Assembly: GCA_018292915.2 (NCBI GenBank)
Contig: JACVVK020000205.1
Coordinates: 82,501-146,500, forward strand
Origin: Batillaria attramentaria
Lineage: Eukaryota > Mollusca > Gastropoda > Batillariidae
DNA: 64,000 bases
Direction of reading: 5' to 3'
The first letter of the stretch is position 1, and each line of letters opens with the position of its first letter. The notes under the pieces were generated by a model. That model was given only the letters and a program-made list of their open reading frames with translations, searched no databases and was not told the origin of the DNA. Below, in pieces: positions 1-18,100 of the stretch. The translations under genes and the position numbers were made by a program.

Positions 1-215
1 CGCCTGAAACCAAATTACAGTGTTTATGTCTTACCAACCACGGCCCATGAAGGGTTAAAGAGCAATAACGACCAAAACAGCAAAGTTCAGGAACAGCTTT
101 AACCCCACGGCTTTGAAGTGTGCCCCCCTCACCCCTTCCATCTAATATGTGATAATAGGATGTCTTACTTCTCAATTCTTAGTTCTGACCTATTTCTGCT
201 GTTAATGGTGTATCT
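1..215. repeat. Head of tandem duplication unit A
   Basis: This sequence (CGCCTGAAACCAAATTACAG onward, through the GGCCCATGAAGGGTTA motif and TCTGCTGTTAATNGTG) recurs with few changes at 10355-10570 and 51646-51765. In each place it lies 2-4 kb beyond the 3' end of a desulfhydrase copy. It marks the same point of a segmental duplication that includes the gene. No coding potential is seen. Confidence 0.75.
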
Positions 216-1228
216 TAGTCCAAGAATTTTATCAGTCTGTTTGTATTTGTTTTCGCAGTTTTAGTCAACAAGCCGGTTTAATGTATGTGTATGCCGTATG
301 TGCGAGTGACTGTAATATATATTAAGTTCCACGTGTGAGTGATTGCAAAGCAGCTGTGTTGAACCACAACAAATTCCCAGTGTTTGCACATAATATGGTA
401 ATAACGTTATGTTCATGTTTATGATTTTACACGTGTCTTTGAGGTAAATGTGCCAAATATTATCATCGTGGAAGCTGAGTGCAAATCAGTCTGTGAGCAT
501 GGTAAAGTTCATATGCCGTTTCTCTTTAAATCCACTCACCTTTCTATTAGCACTGCATTTGTGTCCGGTGTCACAATTATGAAGTTGCTGGCTCTCTGAG
601 TGAGGAAGCAACAATGATACTGTCAGTTGTTTTGTTGTTGTTGTTGTTTTAACGTTTACAAGGATACACCTGTTGCCACTGATGCTAACTGAATATGACT
701 CTATAACTGGCGACTCCACTCCGCAAACCCCAAGGCCAAAGCCCCGCCCCTTGGCTCTGCCGTGTAGTGCCGAAACACAGTACGTCCTTGACGTCACTGT
801 ATGGGAAAAGGAGTGATTTCAAGATGAAAGAGACTGACGTAATGGTCTTTTTCCTCAAATGGCGTCAGCGGAGTTACTGCTTTCTTTCCACGTTTCAGTC
901 ATATCAAACTACAAGTAATGTGCTTCCCTCGTTGCAGCGTCTGGCAAACAGTTTGCCAGACCATGCCATGTGCTGTGCTCATTATCAATGCCGCGGGACG
1001 CGATTGGCTGAATTCTTGGGGGAACGACCCTTTCGATTGACAGGGGTGGAGTTGTCCATTATCAACCTGACTTTCCCTCGTGTTTACAACACCGTCGAAA
1101 AACATTCCGGCAGAAGTGCAATACACAGATAAAAACAGATGGCTTTCACGCCGTTAGCATAATGAACGATACAGGAGATTCTAGCATTGTTTTTAAATGA
1201 AAACAGATTGACATGGAGATATTATGTG

Positions 1229-1230
1229 TT

Positions 1231-1262
<32 letters not shown>
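1229..1262. repeat. (CA)n microsatellite
   Basis: An uninterrupted CA tract in the unit-A-specific stretch. Confidence 0.95.
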
Positions 1263-1264
<2 letters not shown>

Positions 1265-1314
1265 CCAGATTTCTATGGGACCCACAGCCGCGGAACAGAA
1301 CAAACTTTGGCTCA

Positions 1315-1350
1315 AAGAGAGAGAGAGAGAGAGGAGGGGGGGGGGGGGGG

Positions 1351-1391
<41 letters not shown>
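1315..1391. repeat. (GA)n tract interrupted by a G run
   Basis: GAGA repeats with an internal run of about 18 G. It yields meaningless open frames on both strands. Confidence 0.95.
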
Positions 1392-1392
<1 letters not shown>

Positions 1393-1902
1393 TGCTTACA
1401 ATGTATTCATTTTCGTCATCTGCAGTGATGTAGTGATTCAGATTTGTCATGTTGGACACTATGGTTCTGATTATCTCCAAAGAACATTTGTCAGTGCCAC
1501 TCACACTTCCCCCATGACATTGAAACGACTCAAAATGACACTATATCTCACAATGCTCTGACGTGTTTTGCAGGATGATATCACTGCAGGATAAAGTTTG
1601 AGTTCCGCACTGAGGAACTGAGGAAAGAATGGCCAGCAGCACATCTTGATGAACATGACAAATTCAAGGAATCAAAACCTATTGATATTGATCAAAACGT
1701 GATTCGGGCCGGGTTTATAATGGTTTAAGAACTTTATACATAAAGGCACCGTATCATCGCTGTTGCCGAACGCGTGTGCTAAATCTGTGCCATCTAATCT
1801 TGGCATAGATAACGTGATTACGCTATTTGAAAGCCTATCTCCATTATCTTTATCACTATGCTGATAAAGTTATCGTTAGGTGCTTGTCAAAATGTGGATC
1901 GA

Positions 1903-1968
<66 letters not shown>
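1903..1968. repeat. (CA)n microsatellite, conserved position in the duplication unit
   Basis: It follows the shared sequence CAAAATGTGGATCGATNA. The equivalent tracts are 10810-10858 in unit B and a nearly lost CACACACAC at 51884 in unit C, so the tract predates the duplication and changed length afterwards. Confidence 0.95.
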
Positions 1969-1971
<3 letters not shown>

Positions 1972-2316
1972 GTTTCTCCCAAACAAGTGTCAGTTTGCAT
2001 TCCTCTCATTTTGCATGTTGTTTCTGTACCGTATGTATAAAAGTCATTTCACGACATTGGATGCACACAATGGTATTGCTTTTTCCGTGGTAGAATTAAT
2101 TATAAAATATTTGTATGCTTTTCGTAAACTGGATAACGGAATATGTACAAAATTAAGTGACTGCTTTCCCAGACGCAATATATCATCACAATAAAACATT
2201 TTAGAAAGACAAATCAGCACCAAGCGTAGCAAAATTATGCTCTGCAATCACATTTTACAAAAAAAAAGATCATAAATCAATTATGAGTTATGAATTATGA
2301 AAAAGGATATAAAGGT

Positions 2317-2327
2317 CCCCCCCCCCC

Positions 2328-2359
<32 letters not shown>

Positions 2360-2360
2360 G
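2317..2360. repeat. Poly(C)/(CA)n compound tract
   Basis: A run of C followed by CACACA. The paralogous tracts are 11571-11606 (unit B) and around 52243-52265 (unit C, reduced). Confidence 0.95.
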
Positions 2361-2544
2361 GCGTGCCTAAACACCTGTAACAATTATATATGTGCTCAGT
2401 ACTGTACCAAAAACATGAAATAAAAAGCATGTACAGGTATACATGTAAAATACTACCAAACCATATGCTACGGCACATGTATGAATGTAAGAAAAGAAAT
2501 GCCAAATGCCCGTGCATCTGTCAGAACACACTAACATCGCTCTG

Positions 2545-2550
2545 TTTAAT
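2545..2550 (-). promoter_or_regulatory. Candidate polyadenylation signal of copy A
   Basis: ATTAAA on the minus strand, about 60 bases past the stop codon of copy A. The same hexamer in the same surrounding sequence occurs downstream of copy B (14739-14744) and copy C (54573-54578). Conservation among paralogs supports it, but flanking bases are also conserved, so use is inferred. Confidence 0.4.
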
Positions 2551-2609
2551 ATCACATAAAGAAACACAACACTGTGCCAGTCACAATTATCTCCTGGAAG
2601 TAGTCAGTG

Positions 2610-9637
<7,028 letters not shown>

Positions 9638-9781
9638 TGCAGAATACTGTCTGTTCAAAGCGACGGTGTGTGCGCACTGTGTCATTTCGGAGAGGGCCCT
9701 ACGCTGAGCACCGAACAAATTCAGAACACAGACTGCACTTCTCCCCATAAAATGAGGGTGCAGGAACGGTGACACAGGCAT
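9638..9781 (-). other. Copy-A-only in-frame N-terminal extension (possible targeting peptide)
   Basis: Upstream of the chosen start the reading frame stays open to a Met at 9781 and another near 9745, adding roughly 36-48 residues. The segment starting MGRSAVCVLNLFGAQRR is rich in Arg and hydrophobics with one acidic residue, as in mitochondrial targeting peptides. Copy B keeps the proximal part (ALSEVTH...ALNRQYSAM) but has an in-frame TGA farther up and no equivalent Met. The extension may be 5' UTR that happens to be open. Plant relatives of this enzyme can be mitochondrial, which is the only functional support. Confidence 0.3.
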
Positions 9782-10354
9782 GCAGCTACTCGGACATATC
9801 TATTATCAGTGTGTATTGTTCGGATACATCTCTGTGGCTGTCAGTAGCGATACTGCAGAGTGGAAAATTCCGGCAGCTGGTGGCCCACACACACGTTGTA
9901 GTGTGTTCGTAAAGAGAGTTATTTCCCTTGTGTCGTCTGCTAATAGCGCGGTTTTGTGTGTGTGTGTGTGTGATGATGATGATGACGATGAAACTTTATT
10001 ACACAAGGATTGAGATATAGGTTCACGAGAACCTGTCTGACAATCTGTCCTTGCTAAACTACAACATCACAAGATTATAAAAAGACGAAGGGGAAAAAGA
10101 AAAAAAAAGCTAAATCCAAATGTGTGAGAGTCAGTGTGTGTGTGTGTGTGTGTTTAGGTGTGAGGGTTTTGGCTGGGTAGCGAAAATAGGGGTTGGAGGG
10201 AGAGGCTCCCAGTCAATCGGAAAAGGTACGGTAAATTGGAATTTCTTGTCAGTTAATTTGTTATCAGTTTATAGGTACCCGGCAATAGCACCCACACCAC
10301 AATCCACCGCGGAAGGACAAAAGTGATAAGACAATGTCGTGTATGATTTACTGT
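9638..10354. other. Region upstream of copy A
   Basis: It contains the 5' flank of copy A and short GT and GAT tracts (about 9955-9995, 10130-10153). Parts match the 5' flank of copy B (32520-32690). No TATA box or further exon is convincing. Confidence 0.4.
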
Positions 10355-10806
10355 CCGCCTGAAACCAAATTAGTGTTTGTGTCATACCAACCATGGCCCA
10401 TGAAGGGTTAGAGAGCAATAACGACCGAAACAGCAAAGTTCAGGAACAGCTTTAACCCCACGGCCTTAAAGTGCTCCTCACCCCTTCCATCTGATATGTG
10501 ATAGCATGTCTTACTTCTCAATTCTTTATTCTGACCTAGTTCTGCTGTTAATCGTGTATCTTAGTCAGTGACACTTTTAAAGGCATTTAGTAGCCTCTAC
10601 TGGCTATCCCGGCTTTTACACATAAAGGCATGTTATGTTACTTGAATCTTCACCGTATCAGTGCTGTTGCTGAAGGTTTGTGCTAAATCTCCGTCGTCTA
10701 ATTTTCGCATAGATGATGTGATTACTTGAAAGCCTAGCTAGCTATCTCCATTACATGTATCTTTATCACTAGACTGATAGGTACTTGCCAAAATGTGGAT
10801 TGATGA

Positions 10807-10860
<54 letters not shown>

Positions 10861-11198
10861 GCGTTTCTCCCAAACAAGTGCAAGGTTGCATTCCTCTCTT
10901 TCTGCATGTTGTACTGGATTTATAAGTCATCAACCAATCAGTCACTACGTCTTTATTATCCCGAGGGAAATTTGGGTGTGGTGTTCAAAGAAAGACACTG
11001 ATACACATCAAAATAAAAATACACTTAAGATAAAAAAATAATAAACACTACAAAAAGTACAATTAAATTAGAGATTTTTATGAATTAAAAACGGTCTTGG
11101 TATTAAGGTAGGAATAATCTAAAATAACTATTTAAGGTTATCACACAAAAATCACAGTCTTCATCCTCCACACCCGCTCCATTTGATCACAGTCCTGC

Positions 11199-11257
<59 letters not shown>

Positions 11258-12050
11258 CCTTTCTACCTCAAGGAATTTAATATGTTTATGACGGACGGAA
11301 TAAAATTTTGTCATATCATGACAAAGAATGCATACAATGGTACTGCTTTTTTCTGTGGCAAAAAGTATAAAATTCCTCCAAGGTTTTCATAAACCGAATA
11401 ATGGAAAAATGTACCATTAAGTGACTGCTTTTCTAAAAGCAATATATGATCACAATAAGACATTTTAGAAGACAAATAAGCAACAAGCGAGGCCAAATTA
11501 TCATCTGCGATCACATTTACAAAAATGTTTATAAATCAATTACGAAAAATGATGTAAAGGATTTCATACCCCCCCCCCCCCCACACACACACACACATAC
11601 ACACACGAGTGTGCTTAAAATAATCATACACTGTGCAAAAAACATGAATTTTGTGTATAAAAATACACACATGTACAGGTACACATGTAAATGCTGCCAA
11701 ACCAGAAGCTACTGCACATGTATGCATCTGACTAGTTGCCAAAAGGTGCACACGAAAAGTGGACAGTGTTGATGCAAAAACAAAATACATGCGAGAAACA
11801 ATTTATGTGCACTTTTAGGGAAGTGTTGTGACTGTTGATGATATCCTGCAAGCAGATGATAAAAAATATTATCGTTTCTGAGAAAATGTACTTTGAATAC
11901 TTTGAGGAGGCAGTATGTCGCACATCAAACATTACATCAAAACTACATTATTTTGTAAACTTAATAAAAACAAAGTACTCCAGAAACATAACTAGTATGC
12001 TAGAACAGGTGTTCTCATCATATATGTGGATTCTTAAGTTTGTTACCTAA
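10355..12050. repeat. Head of duplication unit B
   Basis: It aligns by eye with unit A (1-215, then about 1740-2600) and unit C (51646-52800). It includes the CA tracts 10810-10858 and 11197-11256 and the poly(C) tract at 11571. No gene is seen. Confidence 0.6.
11197..11256. repeat. (CA)n microsatellite
   Basis: A pure CA tract of about 60 bases in the head of unit B. Confidence 0.95.
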
Positions 12051-13634
12051 TTTTAAGATGGCTGCCTTAGTGTGTGATGTTGTACTGCATAACGTGAGAC
12101 ATATTCCTCATTTTTTCAGTGCTTTTGTGTCAGATAGCATGTGCTCACATTTTGTCATACAAAACCCCAGTAATTTGCAGACCTTAAATTTGATATAAAA
12201 CCGTTTTATACAGCAAAAATACCATGTCAGAAATCACTTTTGTGTTGAACATCGTCTAGCCAAAACTATTACAACATATCTGCACAAGCTGCTCCCTCAC
12301 TCTCCTTTAGATAGCCATTCAAATCAACCAGGAGTACAGACCTGCCTACCCACCAAACATGACAGAGTAGTGCCAAAAACCAAATGAGCAGTTTTTTTGC
12401 CAAATGAGTAGTCTCGGCTAACAAATCCCAACCGAAATGTGCCACTTGCTAGCTTGTTGCTTAAGTTACAAATCAACAATTCCATTCTTTGGCTTGTTTG
12501 ATTCGACTGGTTACGGTGTACTACCACAGTATCTATCTTTTTTTCTTCTTCTTTTTTTTTAAAAGCCAAATTTCTTTCTACGGGGAATTTATACATCGTT
12601 AAACTTTGAATGAGGCTTGTTCAAAAAGCTGGATAGGTGCAAGCAAAAGATAAGATTGGATTTGACAAAACGCTAACTGCTAACTTGATAACTTGTAGAT
12701 TAAGGAAACGAAATTGCGTAGTGGGGCAATTAAATGCGTAGTTGCGTAGTAAGCTCAATGTTACTTAGTTTTCTATGGTCAATGTGTAGGGTAGGCAGGT
12801 CTGGGAGTAGCACGTGGCAGCTCGAGACGTATTGAAAAGTGGGATCCTTTTCACAGTTGATGTTTTCAGATTTTTTAAATTTGATGGAATGTTGCGCATC
12901 ATTTATTACAACAAAACCTGAGTGGTTCAAATATCTATCCTCAAAAATTACTCCGGCTTTTTATGAGCGAATTGATCATTCTTCTGACATTTCACATTAT
13001 TAGAGCACCTCTGGGGGGGGGGGGGGGCATTTTTGGTTTGTTTTAATTGTGGGATACATGAGAACATGCTTTTGAAACGTTAGGTTTCAACAAAGTTGAT
13101 GTTCAACACGCCAACCTTTCAGGTGCATTTTAATTTTTTCTAAGGATGTGAGTATTGACGTTGTGTACTAACCTGTAAATCAATCCTTCTAGTAAATGGA
13201 TCAATAAATTGTTTCTTTCAATCCAAAGCTGTTTTTGAACAGCAGGGCGTTGTAAGGTCACATGCAACAGTTGTCAGTTTTCACCAGTCTAGTTGTGGCT
13301 CTCTTTTGCACAATGCAAGCAGATTTTTCTCCAAAAGCAGCATTCTGGCCGGTGAAATTATTTCCACTATATCTCTATCCGCTTTTCTACACAATACACT
13401 GAACTTTAAAGAAGAGAAATTACACATACATGTGTTTTAACATTTTTCTTTTGTCCAAACCAACATCACCCACACTGTGTGCACCTCTGGGCAACTAGTC
13501 AAATACCTTGGCACGAAGATCTTGCACATACAAAAAAAAATTGGAATGCAGTGAATGGTAAAAGTAATAAAAAAAAGAAAAAGAAAAACCAAAATCGCCC
13601 TTTGATGAGCAACTGTTGCATTAATGCAAGGTAA
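12051..13634. other. Non-coding stretch, no feature recognised
   Basis: A/T-rich DNA absent from the equivalent place in unit A. It has a G run at 13014-13026. No open frame over 100 codons and no terminal repeats were found. Confidence 0.5.
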
Positions 13635-14209
13635 AGGCCGTTCTTAACCGAGCGAACCACCAGTTCGGTGAACTTGTTTGGCGAACTGTGTACATGTATC
13701 GTACATGAACAGGGCAAGCGCGCACATGTACGTAGTTCCAGAGGTTCGGCCGAACTAGTTCTCTTTCTTAACCGACCGTTAATGATATGCATACGTCATC
13801 GCCCGAACAAGGCGGACTCAGAAGTTGAGACAATCTTAAACAACCAAAATGGCCGCCTTCGTAGATCGAGACGACGAGGCATTTGCAGTAATTATCGTTT
13901 TGAGTGAACTCTTGGAAGCCGAGGAAGAGGGGAAAAGAGGAAAAGAGCGCAAGAGAGGGAAATGTCAAGTGAGTTTTCCTCAACTTTGTACATGCGCACA
14001 ACAGCTCTCCCCGAGCAACCAATCAGAGCGCAGGATCGGCAAAAGGATCGCGAGGGTTCCCACGACACAAACCTAGTTCGGCGTACCTTTCGAACCAGGG
14101 TTTGCGGAGAAGTGTTTGGTCGGTTACGAAACAACGTGCGCGAATCTAGTTCGTCGTACTCTTCGAACCTAGTTCGCGAACCAAAAGTTCGCCCGGTTAA
14201 GAACGGCCT
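13635..14209 (+). mobile_element. PIF/Harbinger-like non-autonomous element with transposase N-terminus remnant
   Basis: A 575-bp element with terminal inverted repeats AGGCCGTTCTTAACCG / CGGTTAAGAACGGCCT (about 30 bp, imperfect inward) and a 3-bp target duplication TAA (13632-13634, 14210-14212), as expected for PIF/Harbinger. Inside, a frame starting at 13849 reads MAAFVDRDDEAFAVIIVL, then LLEAEEEGKRGKERKR. This resembles the acidic-then-basic N-terminus common in Harbinger transposases. The rest of the transposase is missing. The interior is full of GTTCG/CGAAC inverted pairs. Confidence 0.75.
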
Positions 14210-14761
14210 TAAGGGCACTGTTCCTACATTTCTCAGACCCAGAAAAAGCTGGTGTGCACATGAACTTTTTAACTGTTGTTGAACTTTTTATCGGGTACAA
14301 AGAGCTGCACCTGCATTTGGATGGTCACATGCTGTGGTTTCTTCTTCAGAAGTCAAAAAAAGGTGAACTTTGACGAACTTTTGGCCTTTTGGCCTTGAAC
14401 ATGCAAAAGCTCACTCACCATTGCCAATACAATTGTGTCAGTCAGAAACAACATCAAAAACACTAAAACTCATACTAGGTCTCTCAAAGTATGGTTGCAT
14501 TAAAGAATAAAAGGGACTTTAGTGTTCTAAAATCCGTATCCTGGTGACCATGAGCCAGTGACGACAACACTAAATAACAATTATAAATGTACTCAGTACA
14601 CTGTGCCAAAAACATGAATTAAAAAGCATGTACAGGTATACATGTAAAATACTACCAAACCATATGCTACGGCACATGTATGAATATAAGAAATGGCAAA
14701 TGCCCATGCATTTGTCAGAACACACTACCACGGTTCTGTTTAATATCACATAAAGACACTA

Positions 14762-15111
14762 AAGTTCTGTGCACCCCCTCAGTAAGAACTAAAACATATG
14801 GTCAGAGATCCTTTTCCTTATAGGCTCCAGCTCTTTGGAACCAACTTCCTAAACCGCTTAGACACACAGAGTCCAGTGCCAGCTTCAAACGCTGCCTCAA
14901 AACCCACTTATTTAAAACTGATTACTGATTTACTCTGCCCTTCCACACCGTGTCAGTCTGCTTGTTGTGAGTTATTGTTTAACTTTGAATGTTCCCTGTG
15001 AGTCTGTGTGTATGAAAGTGGTGTATGTAGTTATGATGTACGGCGCATAGAGCCTGTTTTATTTCATGTATAGGCGCCTTATAAGTCGTCATTATTATTA
15101 TTATTATTATA
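14762..15111 (+). mobile_element. 5'-truncated CR1-like LINE 3' end, in the 3' UTR of copy B
   Basis: In-frame codons 14824-14928 read APALWNQLPKPLRHTESSAS, then FKRCLKTHLFKTDY and stop. This is the conserved tail of CR1/jockey-type reverse transcriptases. The 3' UTR ends GTATAGGCGCCTTATAAGTC plus an ATT repeat. Copies A and C lack it at the same point (ATCACATAAAGAAACACAAC continuous in copy A), so it inserted after duplication, between the stop codon of copy B and its ATTAAA signal. Confidence 0.75.
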
Positions 15112-15162
15112 AAGAAACACAACACTGTGCCAGTCACAATTATCTCCTGGAAGTAGTCAGTG

Positions 15163-18100
15163 CTACAGAGGACCACCATTTACATCTGGCCACATTCTGA
15201 TGGTGGGTTGGCTCTGCTGTTTTTGTTGTAGCAATGGTGCCATTCTCCCATCGAACAGTTCATACACCCCACCTGAAAATAGCCATCAAAGTCAAAACAA
15301 TGATAATACATAGACCGCGCTTTACGTTTAGCAATCTTTGGTATCGACCAAAACTTTAGAACAGACAGTACATTTGACTTGATAATCTTCCTGGCTAAAT
15401 TCCATATCTATAAATGAAGACCGTAAAACTCTCTACTGGACTGGGATATTTTTACCAGACTGTTAAAACACTGAGTTGAAATAGAACGTTATAGATATGG
15501 AATTACTGGACAAATGTCTAAATTCAAATGTAAATGGTTTCCATACCGACTGTTACTACAATAGCACCCTATGACTTATTTCACTCAAGTTTAATCGACA
15601 TTGTCCCAAGGTACTGCTGTGATTGTGTATGTATTCCATTTTCCACTCCCCTTCTCTCCTCTTCTTCCTTTCTTGTTTTTTGTTATTATTTTTGTTTTGT
15701 TTGAATTCACTTATCTCAGTCTGCTTGTTTATCTGTCTATAGTGTATGTATACTTCTCTATATGTGTGTCTATGTTGTAAAATACTAAAAACAGAAAAAA
15801 GAGGCGCTTTACTCCAATTTTATTATTATTATTTTTTATTTTTTTTTACCTTATTGTCCCTTTTGGGAAATTTGGCTGCTTCCCCCTGGGGGAGAGCGCG
15901 TCACCACGGCACCCATACCTATCCTATTTTTCAAGTTTGCTGTAGTAAGAACAATGGATAACCCGGAGAGAAAACCCCTAATGAGCAGCCCGGTAGCCAG
16001 GAAACATCGTATAACATATCACAAGCTCGACCTGGGCTTGGCCCCACGCTTTATCACCGTGACAGCAGTGACAACCATTCAGAAGCGCAGCGGCCGAGCC
16101 CGATGCGCTATCTGTTATCTGCGCTTGAACCTGTGACCCTCCCATTAGTGAAGTTTTCACCTTCACCTACCTGGTCACCACAAAACATAAGAAAAGAAGA
16201 CCCTACCTGTGTGCACAAAGAGAATGCGTTTTCCGGTGAACGATGCTGGATTGTTCCTCAACTCTCGCACCATCCCAAGGGCTGCTTTACCACTGTATGT
16301 AGGATCCAGCATCACTCCACTGTTGCACGCCACTTGGTAGATGAAATCTGCCAGTAACAGACAGAAAATTGAGACGGTGATTCTCTTGCCATGCTGACAG
16401 AATAGAATAGACTACTACTACTACTACAACCACCACCATATTGCTTTTATGGGGCACAATATCCCAGCAGATGCTGGCTCAAAGTGCTTTACAATAAGTT
16501 TAAACACAAACACGCACACACAAGGCAATGCACACCCACCCCAGTGCACCAGAAAACAAGCAGCATATACCTACAATTTACCTTGTTTCCCGATGGTTTT
16601 CACGAGAAACCATTTCCTAGACAAAGCCACAAAAATACCGCCAACACAAAAGTACCCGCAAGAATCAACAAGCGAATAATCATATAACAGACTTAAGTCA
16701 GCCAATATAATTTATTTTCTGAATAAAAAACATACCAAGTTCATCATCAGTGGAGATGCCATAACCTTTGCCCTTGTGACCTTCAACCACATGCAGTATA
16801 TCCTCTGAACGCAGGTGACCCAGACCTGCCTCCTGCAGTGTTTCGATGCAATGGTTGTGGAAGTATTCTGCATTATCAAAAACAGCAACAGCGTGCACTC
16901 TGAAACCGAGTGAATCAAAGGGACGCAACTTCTTTAGGAGCACATACGAAAGCCACGAGGTTCTTGGAAATGCACTACTACTACTACAGGTGCCAGTAAG
17001 GCTGCGTTGATATAGGTCTCCCCCTTGTGACATTTGCACCTGCAATAAATGCACTTAAATGCGCGTGGCTGTTTCGGTACAGTCGCCCAATATGGCGCAA
17101 GGGTGCGCAATATATATACTGAGCGCCAGTAAGGATGGAACACCTTCTGGTGCAGTCAGGGTATTAGCAAGAAAGCGGATGGGAAGTGGCTGAGCGCTGT
17201 TCTCTAGTTTACCCGGTGATGCTACAGTTCTAAAATTGTCCCAAACTGTTCTGTAGTAGAGTTACTGTGCAGAAACTCAGCAGATATTTTTTGGGATTTA
17301 GGATTCCCGATTCCCAACAAAACCATATTTTTTTATGCACTCCAATAACCACACACAACTCCTTATAAGATGTAGGATAACTGCACAAGCTTCAAGTCTG
17401 TAAATTCTAACTCTTACTTCAATTTAGATCCAGTGAGATAGTTGCCAATGGACAGTCCTGACGCGGTGCCTCCGCTGCCACATGCACACACCACGTCATC
17501 GAAGCTCTCCAGGACTCCCTGATACAGACCCAAACAAAAGTGTACGCAAAAAAAAAACCATGGCCAAGGTGTCAAAGTATCATTTTTGAGATATTAATTT
17601 TGTGGAAGCATTCAAACTATGTCCTTCCAGTGGCAAAAAACCCCCAGAATAGTTCTAAGTGTAATAGCTTTTGATCTGTAATTGTTTGTAGTTGGGAGGG
17701 ACAGAGGTCAGTCCAGCACCAGGTGACTGTTTGACTGGTTCAGCTCAAAACAGTACCCAGCAACTCCAGCCCTGACTTTGTGTGCCCAATCACAAATACC
17801 TACACGTGATGATGAAAAATATCTGATCTCATGGCACACTGTTGGGGGCGGGGAGATGCAGCGGTGAATGCTTGTTGAATATTCCAATTTGCATTCACTG
17901 GATTAATACATATACATTATATACATGTAATATCGTGATGAAAATATACTGTAGTGTGCAAACCTTGTCACAAGAAATTTTATTCTAGATGCAAGTAAAT
18001 AATTTATGTACTAATTAGTACCTAAAAAAAAAAAAAAAAAAAAATTCTCCCATGAAAAAGAAAACACATTTGTTGCTCACATGAAAAGACCTTGAAACAC

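Larger units (their letters stand above)
216..1735. other. Unit-A-specific stretch without a recognised gene
   Basis: At this point units B and C pass directly from TCTTAGTC to the shared AAAGGCAC.. region or lack the sequence, so about 1.5 kb is extra in unit A. It contains a GC-box-like GCCCCGCCCC (about 740), a reversed CCAAT (GATTGGCTG, about 1002) and CA and GA tracts. An open frame of 121 codons at 767-1132 resembles nothing I know. It could be a small CpG-type promoter segment or a mobile insertion; no terminal repeats were found. Confidence 0.35.

Noticed and set aside
767..1132. 121-codon frame
   Set aside because: No recognisable motif, no splice support and no counterpart in the other units; kept only as part of the unit-A-specific stretch.
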